This document shows, piece by piece, positions 35,966 through 45,934 of a stretch of DNA of 64,000 bases. The notes below the pieces were generated by a model. That model was not told the origin of the DNA. It ran no database searches and saw nothing but the letters and a program-made list of their open reading frames with translations. The stretch is from Paenibacillus aurantius. GTDB taxonomy: Bacteria; Bacillota; Bacilli; Paenibacillales; NBRC-103111. The stretch spans positions 2,390,001-2,454,000 of the forward strand of contig NZ_CP130318.1 in NCBI RefSeq assembly GCF_032268605.1, read 5' to 3'. The stretch's first letter is position 1. Every line of letters begins with the position of its first letter. A program made the position numbers and the translations under genes.

Positions 35966-36994
35966 ATGGCGAAAAAAATATTGGAAGTGGAGAATCTGCA
36001 AGTTTCCTTCCAAACGTACGCAGGGGAAGTTCAAGCGGTTCGCGGGGTATCCTTCCACCTGAATAAAGGGGAAGTGCTCGCGATTGTTGGAGAGTCCGGC
36101 TGCGGCAAGTCCGTAACGGCCCAGACCATCATGAGGCTTATACCTTCCCCTCCCAGCGTCATCAAGAACGGCTCCATCAAATTCGATGAATCCGTGGAAA
36201 TCACGACCTTGTCGGAGAAACGGATGCAGAAGATCCGCGGCTCCGAAATGGGCATGATCTTCCAGGATCCAATGACATCGCTGAATCCGACCATGACAGT
36301 CGGCAATCAGATCGCCGAAAGCTTGATCAAGCATCAAGGGATGAGCAAGAAACAAGCCCGTGAGCGGGCGATCGAAATTCTTAAGCTTGTTGGGATCTCC
36401 AATCCGGAGGGCCGTGTGAAGCAGTACCCTCACGAAATGTCCGGCGGGATGCGCCAGCGGATCATGATTGCCATCGCCCTGGCCTGCAGTCCGAAGCTTC
36501 TTATTGCGGATGAGCCTACAACGGCACTCGACGTCACGATTCAAGCTCAAATCATCGAACTGATGCAGAAGCTGCAGGAGAAAACGGACTCTTCCATCAT
36601 CCTCATTACCCATGACCTGGGTGTTGTGGCGGATATGGCTCACCGGGTTGTGGTGATGTATGCCGGTAAAATCGTAGAGGACGGAACGGTCGACGATATC
36701 TTCTACCGGTCTCGCCACCCTTACACCTGGGGACTGCTGAAATCCGTACCCCGTCTGGATACGGAGAACAAGAGTGAGCTGGTTCCGATTCCGGGGACAC
36801 CGCCCGATCTGTTCGCACCGCCGAAGGGCTGCCCGTTTGCGGCCAGATGCCCTTACGCCATGGATATCTGCCTGGAGGAGTTTCCAGATAACTTCGAGAT
36901 CAATACCGGCCACCATGCGGCCTGCTGGTTGAATCATCCCCAAGCGCCTAAAGTGGACAGACCGGAAGGATTGGGGGAGGTCAAACATGTCTAA
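35966..36994 (+). CDS. oppD: Oligopeptide ABC transporter ATPase OppD
   Basis: This 342-residue ATPase powers peptide import. It has Walker [15 protein letters not shown], the signature loop [12 protein letters not shown], Walker [15 protein letters not shown] and the switch histidine in [11 protein letters not shown]. The peptide-transporter C-terminal extension has cysteines ([14 protein letters not shown]) that may hold an Fe-S cluster in related proteins. AGGGGGGAGAGAG precedes ATG 35966. Its 3' end overlaps oppF by eight bases. Confidence 0.96.
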   Translation: MAKKILEVENLQVSFQTYAGEVQAVRGVSFHLNKGEVLAIVGESGCGKSVTAQTIMRLIPSPPSVIKNGSIKFDESVEITTLSEKRMQKIRGSEMGMIFQDPMTSLNPTMTVGNQIAESLIKHQGMSKKQARERAIEILKLVGISNPEGRVKQYPHEMSGGMRQRIMIAIALACSPKLLIADEPTTALDVTIQAQIIELMQKLQEKTDSSIILITHDLGVVADMAHRVVVMYAGKIVEDGTVDDIFYRSRHPYTWGLLKSVPRLDTENKSELVPIPGTPPDLFAPPKGCPFAARCPYAMDICLEEFPDNFEINTGHHAACWLNHPQAPKVDRPEGLGEVKHV

Positions 36995-37943
36995 CGATAT
37001 CATCTTGGATGTAAAAGGATTAAAGAAGCATTTCGACGTAGGAGGCGACCGCAAGCTTAAAGCGGTCGACGGAATCACGTTTCAGGTAAGACGCGGAGAA
37101 ACGCTTGGTCTCGTGGGTGAGTCCGGCTGCGGCAAATCCACAACGGGCAAAACGCTGATCCGGCTCTATGATCCGACGGATGGCGAGGTTATCTTTAACG
37201 GCAAAAGCACCAAGAACCTGAAAGGCAAGGATGCTCTGAAATTCAACCGCGACATGCAGATGGTCTTTCAGGATCCGTATGCCTCGCTAAATCCGCGGAT
37301 GACGGTTGGCGATATCATTGCCGAAGGGATCGACATTCATAAGCTGTACTCCGGCGCCAAGCGCAAAGAACGGGTTAACGAGCTTCTTGCTGCTGTCGGC
37401 TTGAACCCCGAGCATGCGGGCCGTTTCCCGCATGAGTTCTCCGGAGGCCAGCGTCAAAGGATTGGCATTGCCCGGGCGTTGGCGATTGAGCCGCAGTTCA
37501 TCATTGCCGACGAACCGATTTCCGCCCTGGACGTTTCCGTTCAGGCCCAGGTGGTTAACCTGTTCCAGAACCTGCAGAAGGAGCATGGGCTGACCTATCT
37601 GTTCATCGCTCACGATTTGGCTATGGTGAAGCACATCTCGGACCGGATCGGGGTTATGTACCTCGGCAAGATGGCGGAGATCACCACTTCGGCTGCTCTC
37701 TATGCCGATCCGCTGCATCCGTACACGCAGTCGCTGCTTTCGGCGATTCCGATCCCGGATCCGGAGGTGGAAAGGACCCGAGAGCGCATCATTCTGCAGG
37801 GAGAAGTGCCGAGTCCGCTGAATCCGCCGAGCGGATGTCCATTCCGCACGCGCTGCCCGCATGCCATGCAGGTATGCGCCGAGGTGATGCCGGAGATGAT
37901 CGAAGCCAAGCCGGATCACTATGTGGCCTGCCACTTGTACTAA
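36987..37943 (+). CDS. oppF: Oligopeptide ABC transporter ATPase OppF
   Basis: This 318-residue partner ATPase has Walker [18 protein letters not shown], signature FSGGQRQRIGIARA, Walker B FIIADEPISALDVS and the C-terminal cysteine motif CPFRTRCPHAMQVC. It starts inside the last codons of oppD, with GGGGGAGG in the oppD coding sequence as ribosome binding site. A very strong terminator ends the five-gene operon. Confidence 0.96.
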   Translation: MSNDIILDVKGLKKHFDVGGDRKLKAVDGITFQVRRGETLGLVGESGCGKSTTGKTLIRLYDPTDGEVIFNGKSTKNLKGKDALKFNRDMQMVFQDPYASLNPRMTVGDIIAEGIDIHKLYSGAKRKERVNELLAAVGLNPEHAGRFPHEFSGGQRQRIGIARALAIEPQFIIADEPISALDVSVQAQVVNLFQNLQKEHGLTYLFIAHDLAMVKHISDRIGVMYLGKMAEITTSAALYADPLHPYTQSLLSAIPIPDPEVERTRERIILQGEVPSPLNPPSGCPFRTRCPHAMQVCAEVMPEMIEAKPDHYVACHLY

Positions 37944-37950
37944 GGAAAGC

Positions 37951-37987
37951 AACTGCCGCCCGCTTTGCACGGGCGGCAGTTTTTTTG
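37951..37987 (+). terminator. Intrinsic terminator of the opp operon
   Basis: AACTGCCGCCCG pairs perfectly with CGGGCGGCAGTT around CTTTGCA and is followed by TTTTTT. The last Ts overlap the -35 of the bshC promoter. Confidence 0.93.
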
Positions 37988-38013
37988 ACTAAAATCTTGT
38001 GGATGTGTACAAT
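37985..38013 (+). promoter_or_regulatory. Sigma-A promoter of bshC
   Basis: TTGACT (37985-37990) and TACAAT (38008-38013) are 17 bases apart, each with one mismatch to consensus. The start site would be about 38020, 38 bases before the TTG start of bshC. Confidence 0.72.
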
Positions 38014-38057
38014 CAAAGGAGCATTTCTGCCATACATAAGGTTGAGGAGGCTTTTCG

Positions 38058-39686
38058 TTGAAACTGGAAATTACGAATGGGAAAAGCACCCAGGAGATAA
38101 CCGAACATTACTTGCGCGACTTTGAACGGGTTCGTTCTTTGTACGAATATAATCCGCGTCAGCCGGAGGATTGGGAGAGACGCGCCAGAAGGCTTAATGA
38201 GAGAGTGGTGCCGGATGGGCACCGGGACCGGCTGGCCGATGCGATGCTCGCCTATAATAGCCTTCTTTCGAATGACGACAAGGCTCTTGCCAACATTGCG
38301 CTCCTGCGCGAACCCGAAACGCTGGTCGTGGTAGGGGGGCAGCAGGCGGGGCTGTTTACCGGGCCGCTGCTCGTTATCTACAAGGCCATTACCATCCTTC
38401 AGGCGGCAGCCAAAGCTTCCGCCGAGCTGAACCGGCCGGTCGTCCCTGTCTTCTGGATTGCCGGTGAGGATCATGATTGGGATGAAGTCAATCATATTTA
38501 TTATTTAAGCCAGAAGCAGGACGTCGAGAGAATCAAGCTCGACCAGCCGGAAGGAACCCGCACCTCAGTCAGCCGGATCCGGATCGCGGATTGGGAAGAG
38601 ATGGTGGGGCAGCTGGAGGAGTCGCTGCTTCCAACCGAGTTCAAGCCGGATCTTATGGCGAAGCTCCGGGAGTTCGCGGCATCCTCCGGGACGCTTTCGG
38701 ACTACTTCGGAAGAATCATGGCCTGGCTTTTCGGCGAAAGCGGTCTGGTGCTGATGGATTCGGACGATCCGGCCATCCGCCGAGTCGAATCGGAGATGTT
38801 CATCCGCTTTCTGGAAAATCAGGAGGAGCTTGCCTCGGCGTACCGAAACGGCCGGGAGCAGGTGGAGAGCCTCGGTTACAAGCCGCAGGCCGAGGTTTAT
38901 GAAGAAAACGCGAATCTGTTTCTGTATGACGATGACGGAGAAAGATTCCTGCTTCAACGGGACGGCGGCGGATTTACCGACAAGAAGAAGGAACGCCGGT
39001 TTACCAAGGAGCAGTTGCTGGAGCTTGCCCGGACGGCTCCGGAACGCTTCAGCAACAATGTCATGACCCGGCCGATCATGCAGGATTTTCTGTTTCCTGT
39101 CTTGGCGGCCGTGCTTGGCCCAGGGGAGATTGCCTATTGGGGTCTGCTTAAGGATGGCTTTCGGACCCTTGGGATGGAAATGCCCCTCCTTCTTCCCCGA
39201 TCGGAATTTACTTTAATAGAAGGAACGGTCAAGAAGCATATGGATAAGTTCGGTCTTACGTCCGAGGTCGTGGCCGAACGGTTCGGAGAGTTCAAGGCGA
39301 ATTGGCTTAAGGAACAGGATACCCTGAACCTGGACGAACGCTTTGCCGAGGTCAAAGAGAAGTTCCGCGGCCTCTATAATCCCTTGCTGGAGGCCGTGGG
39401 CGCTATCAATCCCGGAATGGCGAAGCTGGGCGACACCAACTATCTCAAAATCATGGAACAAATCGAATTTTTTGAAGCACGCGCCAAGGGAGCGAATGAA
39501 TCCCAGTTCGAAGCGTCCCTTCGCCAGCTCGACCGGATTCAGCTCTCCCTGTACCCTCTGGGCAAACCGCAGGAACGGGTGTATAATGTGTTTGCTTATT
39601 TGAACCGGTACGGCCACTGGTGGCTGAAGGAGCTTGCCGAGCAGGCACCGGCGGGAGACGGCCTTCACCGCCTCGTTTATTTATAA
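38058..39686 (+). CDS. bshC: Bacillithiol biosynthesis cysteine-adding enzyme
   Basis: BshC adds cysteine to glucosaminyl-malate, the last step of bacillithiol synthesis, the low-molecular-weight thiol of many Firmicutes. The 542-residue length, VVVGGQQAGLFTGPLLVIYK, PVFWIAGEDHDWDEVNHIYY and the C-terminal coiled coil around QIEFFEARAKGANESQFEAS fit the family. The start is TTG 38058 with GAGGAGG eight bases upstream. The adenosylhomocysteinase gene follows after 22 bases, so the two may be co-transcribed. Confidence 0.96.
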   Translation: MKLEITNGKSTQEITEHYLRDFERVRSLYEYNPRQPEDWERRARRLNERVVPDGHRDRLADAMLAYNSLLSNDDKALANIALLREPETLVVVGGQQAGLFTGPLLVIYKAITILQAAAKASAELNRPVVPVFWIAGEDHDWDEVNHIYYLSQKQDVERIKLDQPEGTRTSVSRIRIADWEEMVGQLEESLLPTEFKPDLMAKLREFAASSGTLSDYFGRIMAWLFGESGLVLMDSDDPAIRRVESEMFIRFLENQEELASAYRNGREQVESLGYKPQAEVYEENANLFLYDDDGERFLLQRDGGGFTDKKKERRFTKEQLLELARTAPERFSNNVMTRPIMQDFLFPVLAAVLGPGEIAYWGLLKDGFRTLGMEMPLLLPRSEFTLIEGTVKKHMDKFGLTSEVVAERFGEFKANWLKEQDTLNLDERFAEVKEKFRGLYNPLLEAVGAINPGMAKLGDTNYLKIMEQIEFFEARAKGANESQFEASLRQLDRIQLSLYPLGKPQERVYNVFAYLNRYGHWWLKELAEQAPAGDGLHRLVYL

Positions 39687-39708
39687 GTTGCCTTAAGGAG
39701 GAAGATGG

Positions 39709-40971
<1,263 letters not shown>

Positions 40972-40983
40972 GCCCTTTCTGAG

Positions 40984-41006
40984 AAGACGCCGCAAGGCGT
41001 CTTTTT
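40984..41006 (+). terminator. Intrinsic terminator after ahcY
   Basis: AAGACGCC pairs with GGCGTCTT around GCAA and is followed by TTTTT. Confidence 0.88.
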
Positions 41007-41159
41007 GCTAAAAGGCGGGTGAGCGCACTTTCCTCTTTATCCCGGCCGAAGGATAAGCTCCATGTCGGGTAAGCAATTTGTGGAAAATCATCCAAGGATG
41101 GTTTCTTTACCTGGAACTGGGGTAATAACCTGTAAGGAGAAGGAGATGGAGGGAACCGA

Positions 41160-41411
41160 ATGACGGAGAGCTTGACCCCGCTGCTTCACAAATTCAGACT
41201 AGAGCTGCGGGAGGACACAATGGCGGCGCAATTGGGCGGCTATTACGCCTGCCGCAACGGACAGAAGCATATCGTACTCAACCGGGATCTGCCGGAGGAG
41301 AAGAAGGCCGAGGTGGGACTCGAGATCATTGACCGTCATTGCCGAGATCAAACTCCTTCCGCGTTTCTTCCGTATTTTTTGTTTGACGAAGGGTTTCCGG
41401 AAAAGAAATAG
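41160..41411 (+). CDS. Small hypothetical protein upstream of mraZ
   Basis: I do not recognise this 83-residue protein. It is soluble and charged, with HKFRLELREDTMAAQLGGYY, RNGQKHIVLNRDLPEEKKAE and a C-terminal FLPYFLFDEGFPEKK. The start ATG 41160 has GAGGGAACC upstream. It stands alone between terminators, in front of the dcw cluster, and a link to division genes is only positional. Confidence 0.68.
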   Translation: MTESLTPLLHKFRLELREDTMAAQLGGYYACRNGQKHIVLNRDLPEEKKAEVGLEIIDRHCRDQTPSAFLPYFLFDEGFPEKK

Positions 41412-41440
41412 GAACAGCCGATTACGTACATAACCTATGG

Positions 41441-41474
41441 ACGGGCCGTTTGCTGACGGCCTGTTCTTTTTTTT
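41441..41474 (+). terminator. Intrinsic terminator before the dcw cluster
   Basis: ACGGGCCGT (41441-41449) pairs with ACGGCCTGT (41456-41464, one G-T pair) and is followed by TCTTTTTTTT. Confidence 0.85.
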
Positions 41475-41536
41475 GCCGGGATTCTGTAAAAGTTCACAAA
41501 AATTATTAGTAAATGTTTCCGGGGAAGAAGGAATTT

Positions 41537-41565
41537 TTGCAATCGGATAGAATATTCAATATAAT
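41537..41565 (+). promoter_or_regulatory. Sigma-A promoter of the mraZ/dcw operon
   Basis: TTGCAA (41537-41542) and a perfect TATAAT (41560-41565) are 17 bases apart. The start site would fall near 41572, inside the MraZ boxes. Confidence 0.75.
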
Positions 41566-41568
41566 TGG

Positions 41569-41598
41569 TGGTGGAAAGTGGGGTAAAGTGGAGGGAAG
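41569..41598 (+). promoter_or_regulatory. MraZ-binding direct repeats (three boxes, 10-bp period)
   Basis: TGGTGGAAAG (41569-41578), TGGGGTAAAG (41579-41588) and TGGAGGGAAG (41589-41598) are three head-to-tail 10-mers. MraZ of other bacteria binds TGGGN-type repeats with 5-base spacers in its own promoter, so these fit as an operator for autoregulation. They overlap the predicted start site. Confidence 0.72.
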
Positions 41599-41610
41599 GG
41601 GTAGCCGAAT

Positions 41611-42048
41611 ATGTTCATGGGCGAATATCAGCATACGATCGACGATAAAGGCCGCATGATCATCCCGGCGAAGTTCAGAGAAGCCCTGGGAGCCACGTTT
41701 GTCATCACCCGCGGACTGGACCACTGCTTGTTTGTTTATCCGAATAGCGAATGGGCCGTAATGGAGCAGAAGCTGAAGTCGCTGCCTCTCATGAAATCCG
41801 ATGCCCGCGCGTTTACCCGGTTCTTCTTCTCCGGTGCCACCGAATGCGAGCTTGACAAACAGGGAAGGGTAAATATACCGAATACTTTGGTCGAGCATGC
41901 CCGATTAGCGAAGGACTGCGTCGTCATTGGCGTATCCAACCGGGTGGAAATTTGGAGCAAGGACGTGTGGGAAGGATACTTCCAGCAGTCCGAGGAATCG
42001 TTTAACGAAATCGCGGAGAAGCTTGTGGATTTTAATTTTGACTTGTAG
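41611..42048 (+). CDS. mraZ: Transcriptional regulator MraZ
   Basis: This 145-residue DNA-binding protein opens the dcw cluster and represses its own operon in other bacteria. It contains two SpoVT-AbrB-like repeats, visible as [20 protein letters not shown] and [23 protein letters not shown] 41611 (MFMGEYQH) fits the B. subtilis N-terminus, and the site GGGAAGGGG overlaps the last operator box. The neighbouring promoter with triple boxes supports autoregulation. Confidence 0.96.
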   Translation: MFMGEYQHTIDDKGRMIIPAKFREALGATFVITRGLDHCLFVYPNSEWAVMEQKLKSLPLMKSDARAFTRFFFSGATECELDKQGRVNIPNTLVEHARLAKDCVVIGVSNRVEIWSKDVWEGYFQQSEESFNEIAEKLVDFNFDL

Positions 42049-42077
42049 GCTTTCCCGGACGCATAGGAGGAACAGCA

Positions 42078-43028
42078 TTGTTTCATCACATCACAGTATT
42101 GAAAGAAGAAGCGGTAGAAGGCTTGAACATCCATCCGGACGGCATCTATGTCGATTGTACACTAGGCGGCGCCGGGCACAGCGAAACCATTGCCTCGAGG
42201 CTCGGCGGGCAGGGGAGATTGATTGCTTTTGATCAGGACGATACCGCCCTGGCTAATGCCAAGACGAGATTGGCCCCTTATGCCGAACGCGTAACGCTGG
42301 TGAGAAGCAATTTCCGATACATACGGCAAGAGCTCCTGAAGCTGGACCTGCCCCGGTCCGGAGAGAACCCCCAGGTTAACGGAATTCTGTTCGACCTTGG
42401 CGTATCGTCCCCTCAGCTGGATGAGGCGGAGAGAGGGTTCAGCTACAACCAGGAAGCCGACCTGGATATGAGGATGGATCAGACTTCATCGTTAACCGCC
42501 AAGGAAATTGTCAATGAATGGTCGGAAGCCGAGATAGCGAAGATTCTGTTTGAATATGGCGAGGAGAAGTTTTCCCGCCGGATTGCCGCCCAAATCCTTT
42601 CACACCGGGCTAAGGGCACCATTGAAACCACATCCCAGCTGGCTGAAATCGTAAAAGAAGGGATTCCGGCAGCCGCCAGAAGAACGGGTGGCCATCCCGC
42701 CAAGCGCAGCTTCCAGGCGCTTCGAATCGCCGTGAATGACGAATTGGGAGCTTTCGAAGAGGCATTGGAGCAAGCTGTCGATTGCCTTGCCCCCGGGGGG
42801 AGAATTTCCGTCATTACCTTTCATTCCCTCGAGGACAGAATCTGTAAGCAGTTTTTTGCGAAATTTGTTGAAAAATGTACCTGTCCACCGGATTTTCCTA
42901 TATGCGTTTGCCAGAAAAAGTCGATTCTTAGACTGGTCCAACGTAAGCCTATCTTGCCGTCGAAACAAGAGTTGGAACTAAACCCGCGTTCCCGGTCAGC
43001 AAAACTGAGAATAGCGGAGAAACTATAG
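42078..43028 (+). CDS. rsmH: 16S rRNA (cytosine(1402)-N(4))-methyltransferase
   Basis: RsmH (MraW) methylates C1402 in the ribosomal P site. The 316-residue protein has [14 protein letters not shown], the SAM-binding [37 protein letters not shown] and [14 protein letters not shown], with a cysteine-bearing segment near the C-terminus ([12 protein letters not shown]). The start is TTG 42078 with AGGAGGAAC upstream. It is the second gene of the cluster. Confidence 0.96.
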   Translation: MFHHITVLKEEAVEGLNIHPDGIYVDCTLGGAGHSETIASRLGGQGRLIAFDQDDTALANAKTRLAPYAERVTLVRSNFRYIRQELLKLDLPRSGENPQVNGILFDLGVSSPQLDEAERGFSYNQEADLDMRMDQTSSLTAKEIVNEWSEAEIAKILFEYGEEKFSRRIAAQILSHRAKGTIETTSQLAEIVKEGIPAAARRTGGHPAKRSFQALRIAVNDELGAFEEALEQAVDCLAPGGRISVITFHSLEDRICKQFFAKFVEKCTCPPDFPICVCQKKSILRLVQRKPILPSKQELELNPRSRSAKLRIAEKL

Positions 43029-43041
43029 GGGGGACGAACCT

Positions 43042-43458
43042 TTGGCCTATCATACACAGGGTAGTTTAGCCGTCAAGGAGAAACAGCAAGCCAGGCAGAC
43101 GGTCAAGTACCGGGAGAAGACAAAAGTCGTATCGCGCCCGGCCCTTACCATGAAATTCAAGCTCCAGCTTCTGGGGATGCTCGTGATTGGAGTATCCGTA
43201 GCAAGCTCCGTTATTTTTATGCACTCCAAAATCTATGAACTGAACAAAGAGATTTACGACACCAGCACCTCCATTCAGAAGCTCGAAGAAGAAAACAAGC
43301 TGCTTCTTAACAAGAAGAGCGCCATGCTTAATGCGGACAACCTGAAGAAAGCCGCGAGCGGCACGGGTCTGCGCCCTACCAGTGAAGAGAATATTGCCCG
43401 CGGAAGCTCCGCTCCTAACGCGTCGGCCAATCCAGAGAAGAAAACGGCTAAACGTTAA
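43042..43458 (+). CDS. ftsL: Cell division protein FtsL
   Basis: This 138-residue bitopic membrane protein has a basic cytoplasmic N-terminus, one TM segment (about residues 42-62, LQLLGMLVIGVSVASSVIFM) and an extracellular leucine-zipper-like coiled coil (KLEEENKLLLNKKSAMLNAD). It bridges DivIB/DivIC and PbpB at the septum. The start is TTG 43042, with AGGGGGGAC upstream. Sequence conservation of FtsL is low, so position between rsmH and pbpB carries much of the call. Its stop overlaps the next ATG. Confidence 0.88.
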   Translation: MAYHTQGSLAVKEKQQARQTVKYREKTKVVSRPALTMKFKLQLLGMLVIGVSVASSVIFMHSKIYELNKEIYDTSTSIQKLEEENKLLLNKKSAMLNADNLKKAASGTGLRPTSEENIARGSSAPNASANPEKKTAKR

Positions 43459-45812
43459 TGGGGTTAATGAATATGGAGAAAAAAATGAAAATCCGGTCTT
43501 TATTGATCGGTGTCTTTTTTTTCCTGGCCTTTTTCCTTATCATCGGAAAGCTCTATTGGCTTCAAGTGGTAGACGCGTCGATGCTGAGAGAGAAAGCCGC
43601 GAACAAATGGACGAACGAAGAGATGCTGCTGCCCGTCCGGGGGACGATCATGGACCGCAAGGACCGGGTTCTGGCGGAGGACGCTCCCGCCTACACCGTC
43701 GCCCTAAACCCAGAAGTCATTAATGAGAGAGGAATTGCCAGGGAGATAGCCCATGGGCTGGCTCCCATTCTAAGTCTCTCTGCGGATGCCGGCAAAATCT
43801 CCGAGCTGGAGGAGAAAATTTACGGGCTTGCCACCAAGAAAAGAGCGGACTATCCGGATAAATATGCGCTGGAAGTTCCGATTAACTCCGAAGGCAAGAA
43901 GATCGACGGAGACAAGAAGCAGCAGGTGGAGGATTTTATTGCCAAGCTGAAGGACGACTTGAAGGAGTCCAAAGGGAAAATCCGGGATGTGGGCATTTTC
44001 CTCAAAGAAACCGAGAAGCGCTACTACCCGAACGATAATCTCGCTTCCCACGTCCTCGGCTACGTAAACCGGGAAGGGGCGGCGGTCGAAGGACTCGAGA
44101 AGTATCTCGACGACCAGCTCAAAGGAACGCCGGGCAAGCTGGTGAGGGAGAAGGACCGCATGGGCGTGGAGCTTCCGGATTCAAAGGTATCCTTGGACCC
44201 CGTCGTGAACGGCAAGAACGTCCGGCTGACGATTGACAACAAAATTCAGTACTTTACGGAAAATGCGCTGAAGAAGGCGATGGACAAATGGAAGGCCAAG
44301 AGCATGACGGCCATTGCCGTCGATCCGAAAACAATGGAAATTTTGGCCATGGCGAATGCTCCTGATTTCAATCCCAACAAATTCTGGGAGGCCAAAAGCC
44401 AGGCGAACTTCACCAATCATGCCGTCGCCTCCGCCTATGAACCAGGCTCCACCTTCAAGCTCGTTACGCTGGCGGGGGCCATTCAGGAAGGGTTATGGCA
44501 TCCGAACGATAAATACCAGTCCGGCTCTATCGCCATTCCCGGAGGAGCGGTGCATGACCATAACCGTGTCGGCTGGGGCAAAATCTCCTTCATGGAGGGG
44601 CTGCTTCGCTCGAGTAACGTGGCTTTCGTCAAGCTGGGCTATGAGGGGCTGAAGAGAGAAGGGCTGGATTCCTGGATCGCCAAATTCGGCTTCGGCAAGA
44701 AGACCGGCATCGCAATGCCGGGCGAGGTCGGTGGAGTGACCGGCCTGAAATATGATTCTGACTACGCGAGGGCTACCTACGGGCAGTCGCTTACGGTTAC
44801 GGCCCTGCAGCAGACGGCGGCTTACGCGGCAATAGCCAATGGCGGGAAGCTGATGAAGCCGCAGCTTATTAAGGAAATCATTAACCCGGAGACGAAGGAA
44901 GTGGAGAAATCGTTCGCTCCGGAGGTGATTCGGCAGGTGGTGACGGAGGAGACGGCCCGCCAAACCTCCCTGGCGCTCGAACAGGTAGTCGCCAATCAGG
45001 AGCAGGGAACCGGACGCCGCGCTTACATCAACGGGTACCGGGTCGCCGGTAAAACGGGGACGGCCAATATCGTGAAGGACGGGGAGAGAACCTACTCCGA
45101 AGACACGTGGCTCATTTCCTTTATCGGCTATGCCCCGGTGGACGATCCCAAAATACTGGTGGCCGTCATTGCCGACCAGCCGGAGCTCGGAGGAGATTAC
45201 CATCTGGGGGGAGAAGTCGCCGCCCCCGTATTTAAAGAAATTGTGTCTCAGTCCTTGAGCTACATGGGGGTTCCAACGGAAGGAGCTCCGCTCAAAAATC
45301 CCGCCGTTTCAGAAGCAGTCGCTCCGGTGCCGGATGTTATCGGAAAAGACCTCAACGAAGCGAAGAAAACGCTCGAGAAAATCGGCTTCAAGGTCGAATT
45401 GGTCGGCAGCGGAGGGAAGGTGGTCAGCCAAATGCCGCAAGCGGGAAGCGAGATTCTGCTCTCCCAGCGCATTTATTTGGGCGCCGAGGACGCGGCTTCA
45501 ACGGAGATTCCCGATCTCAAAGGCAAGTCGCTGCGTGATGCGCTGGAAGTGTGCTCGATGCTCGGGGTAGCCTGCAAAACCTCGGGCGAAGGCTATGTAG
45601 CCTCCCAGACGGTCAGCGGCGAAGGGGACCAGCGTTTGCTGCAGCTGGAGCTGTCCTTGGCTGTGGCGCAGGGAGGAACGCCGGATTCCGGACAGACGAC
45701 TGCCAGGGAAGGTCCTGTTTCGGCGGCTTCGTCCAAGGAGCAGACGGGCAAAAAACCGGCAGGTAGTGCTTCCCCTTCCCCGACTCCCACTCCCAAGAAA
45801 GACAGCCGGTAA
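43458..45812 (+). CDS. pbpB: Penicillin-binding protein 2B, septal transpeptidase with PASTA domains
   Basis: This 784-residue class B PBP crosslinks septal peptidoglycan. It has an N-terminal TM anchor (about 17-35), a dimerisation domain with RGTIMDRKDRVLAEDAPAYT, and the transpeptidase with the SxxK motif in YEPGSTFKLVTLAG (Ser about 331), SSN in LLRSSNVAFV and KTG in GKTGTANIV (about 532). Two C-terminal PASTA domains (from PVPDVIGKDLNEAKKTLEKI and IPDLKGKSLRDALEV) and a Ser/Pro-rich tail follow. The ATG at 43458 overlaps the ftsL stop; in-frame ATGs at 43467 and 43473 are alternatives. Confidence 0.94.
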   Translation: MGLMNMEKKMKIRSLLIGVFFFLAFFLIIGKLYWLQVVDASMLREKAANKWTNEEMLLPVRGTIMDRKDRVLAEDAPAYTVALNPEVINERGIAREIAHGLAPILSLSADAGKISELEEKIYGLATKKRADYPDKYALEVPINSEGKKIDGDKKQQVEDFIAKLKDDLKESKGKIRDVGIFLKETEKRYYPNDNLASHVLGYVNREGAAVEGLEKYLDDQLKGTPGKLVREKDRMGVELPDSKVSLDPVVNGKNVRLTIDNKIQYFTENALKKAMDKWKAKSMTAIAVDPKTMEILAMANAPDFNPNKFWEAKSQANFTNHAVASAYEPGSTFKLVTLAGAIQEGLWHPNDKYQSGSIAIPGGAVHDHNRVGWGKISFMEGLLRSSNVAFVKLGYEGLKREGLDSWIAKFGFGKKTGIAMPGEVGGVTGLKYDSDYARATYGQSLTVTALQQTAAYAAIANGGKLMKPQLIKEIINPETKEVEKSFAPEVIRQVVTEETARQTSLALEQVVANQEQGTGRRAYINGYRVAGKTGTANIVKDGERTYSEDTWLISFIGYAPVDDPKILVAVIADQPELGGDYHLGGEVAAPVFKEIVSQSLSYMGVPTEGAPLKNPAVSEAVAPVPDVIGKDLNEAKKTLEKIGFKVELVGSGGKVVSQMPQAGSEILLSQRIYLGAEDAASTEIPDLKGKSLRDALEVCSMLGVACKTSGEGYVASQTVSGEGDQRLLQLELSLAVAQGGTPDSGQTTAREGPVSAASSKEQTGKKPAGSASPSPTPTPKKDSR

Positions 45813-45828
45813 CGGGTCATAGGAACAA

Positions 45829-45858
45829 GAACAACCCTGCCATACGGCAGGGTTGTTC
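45829..45858 (+). terminator. Perfect 13-bp hairpin between pbpB and spoVD
   Basis: GAACAACCCTGCC (45829-45841) pairs with GGCAGGGTTGTTC (45846-45858) around ATAC. Only TATCCCC follows, so it may be a weak terminator or an mRNA-stabilising hairpin. Confidence 0.5.
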
Positions 45859-45934
45859 TATCCCCTGGTTGTCCCGAATAGTCATGAGTAGGAAACGAAC
45901 ATGACTTTTTTCGGGTAAGGGGGAAGGCTGGGGT

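Noticed and set aside
45881-45915. AGTCATG/CATGACT hairpin with TTTTTT before spoVD
   Set aside because: Short AT-rich stem with a 13-base loop; could be a weak terminator, but it would lie directly before spoVD in the same operon direction, so I did not call it.
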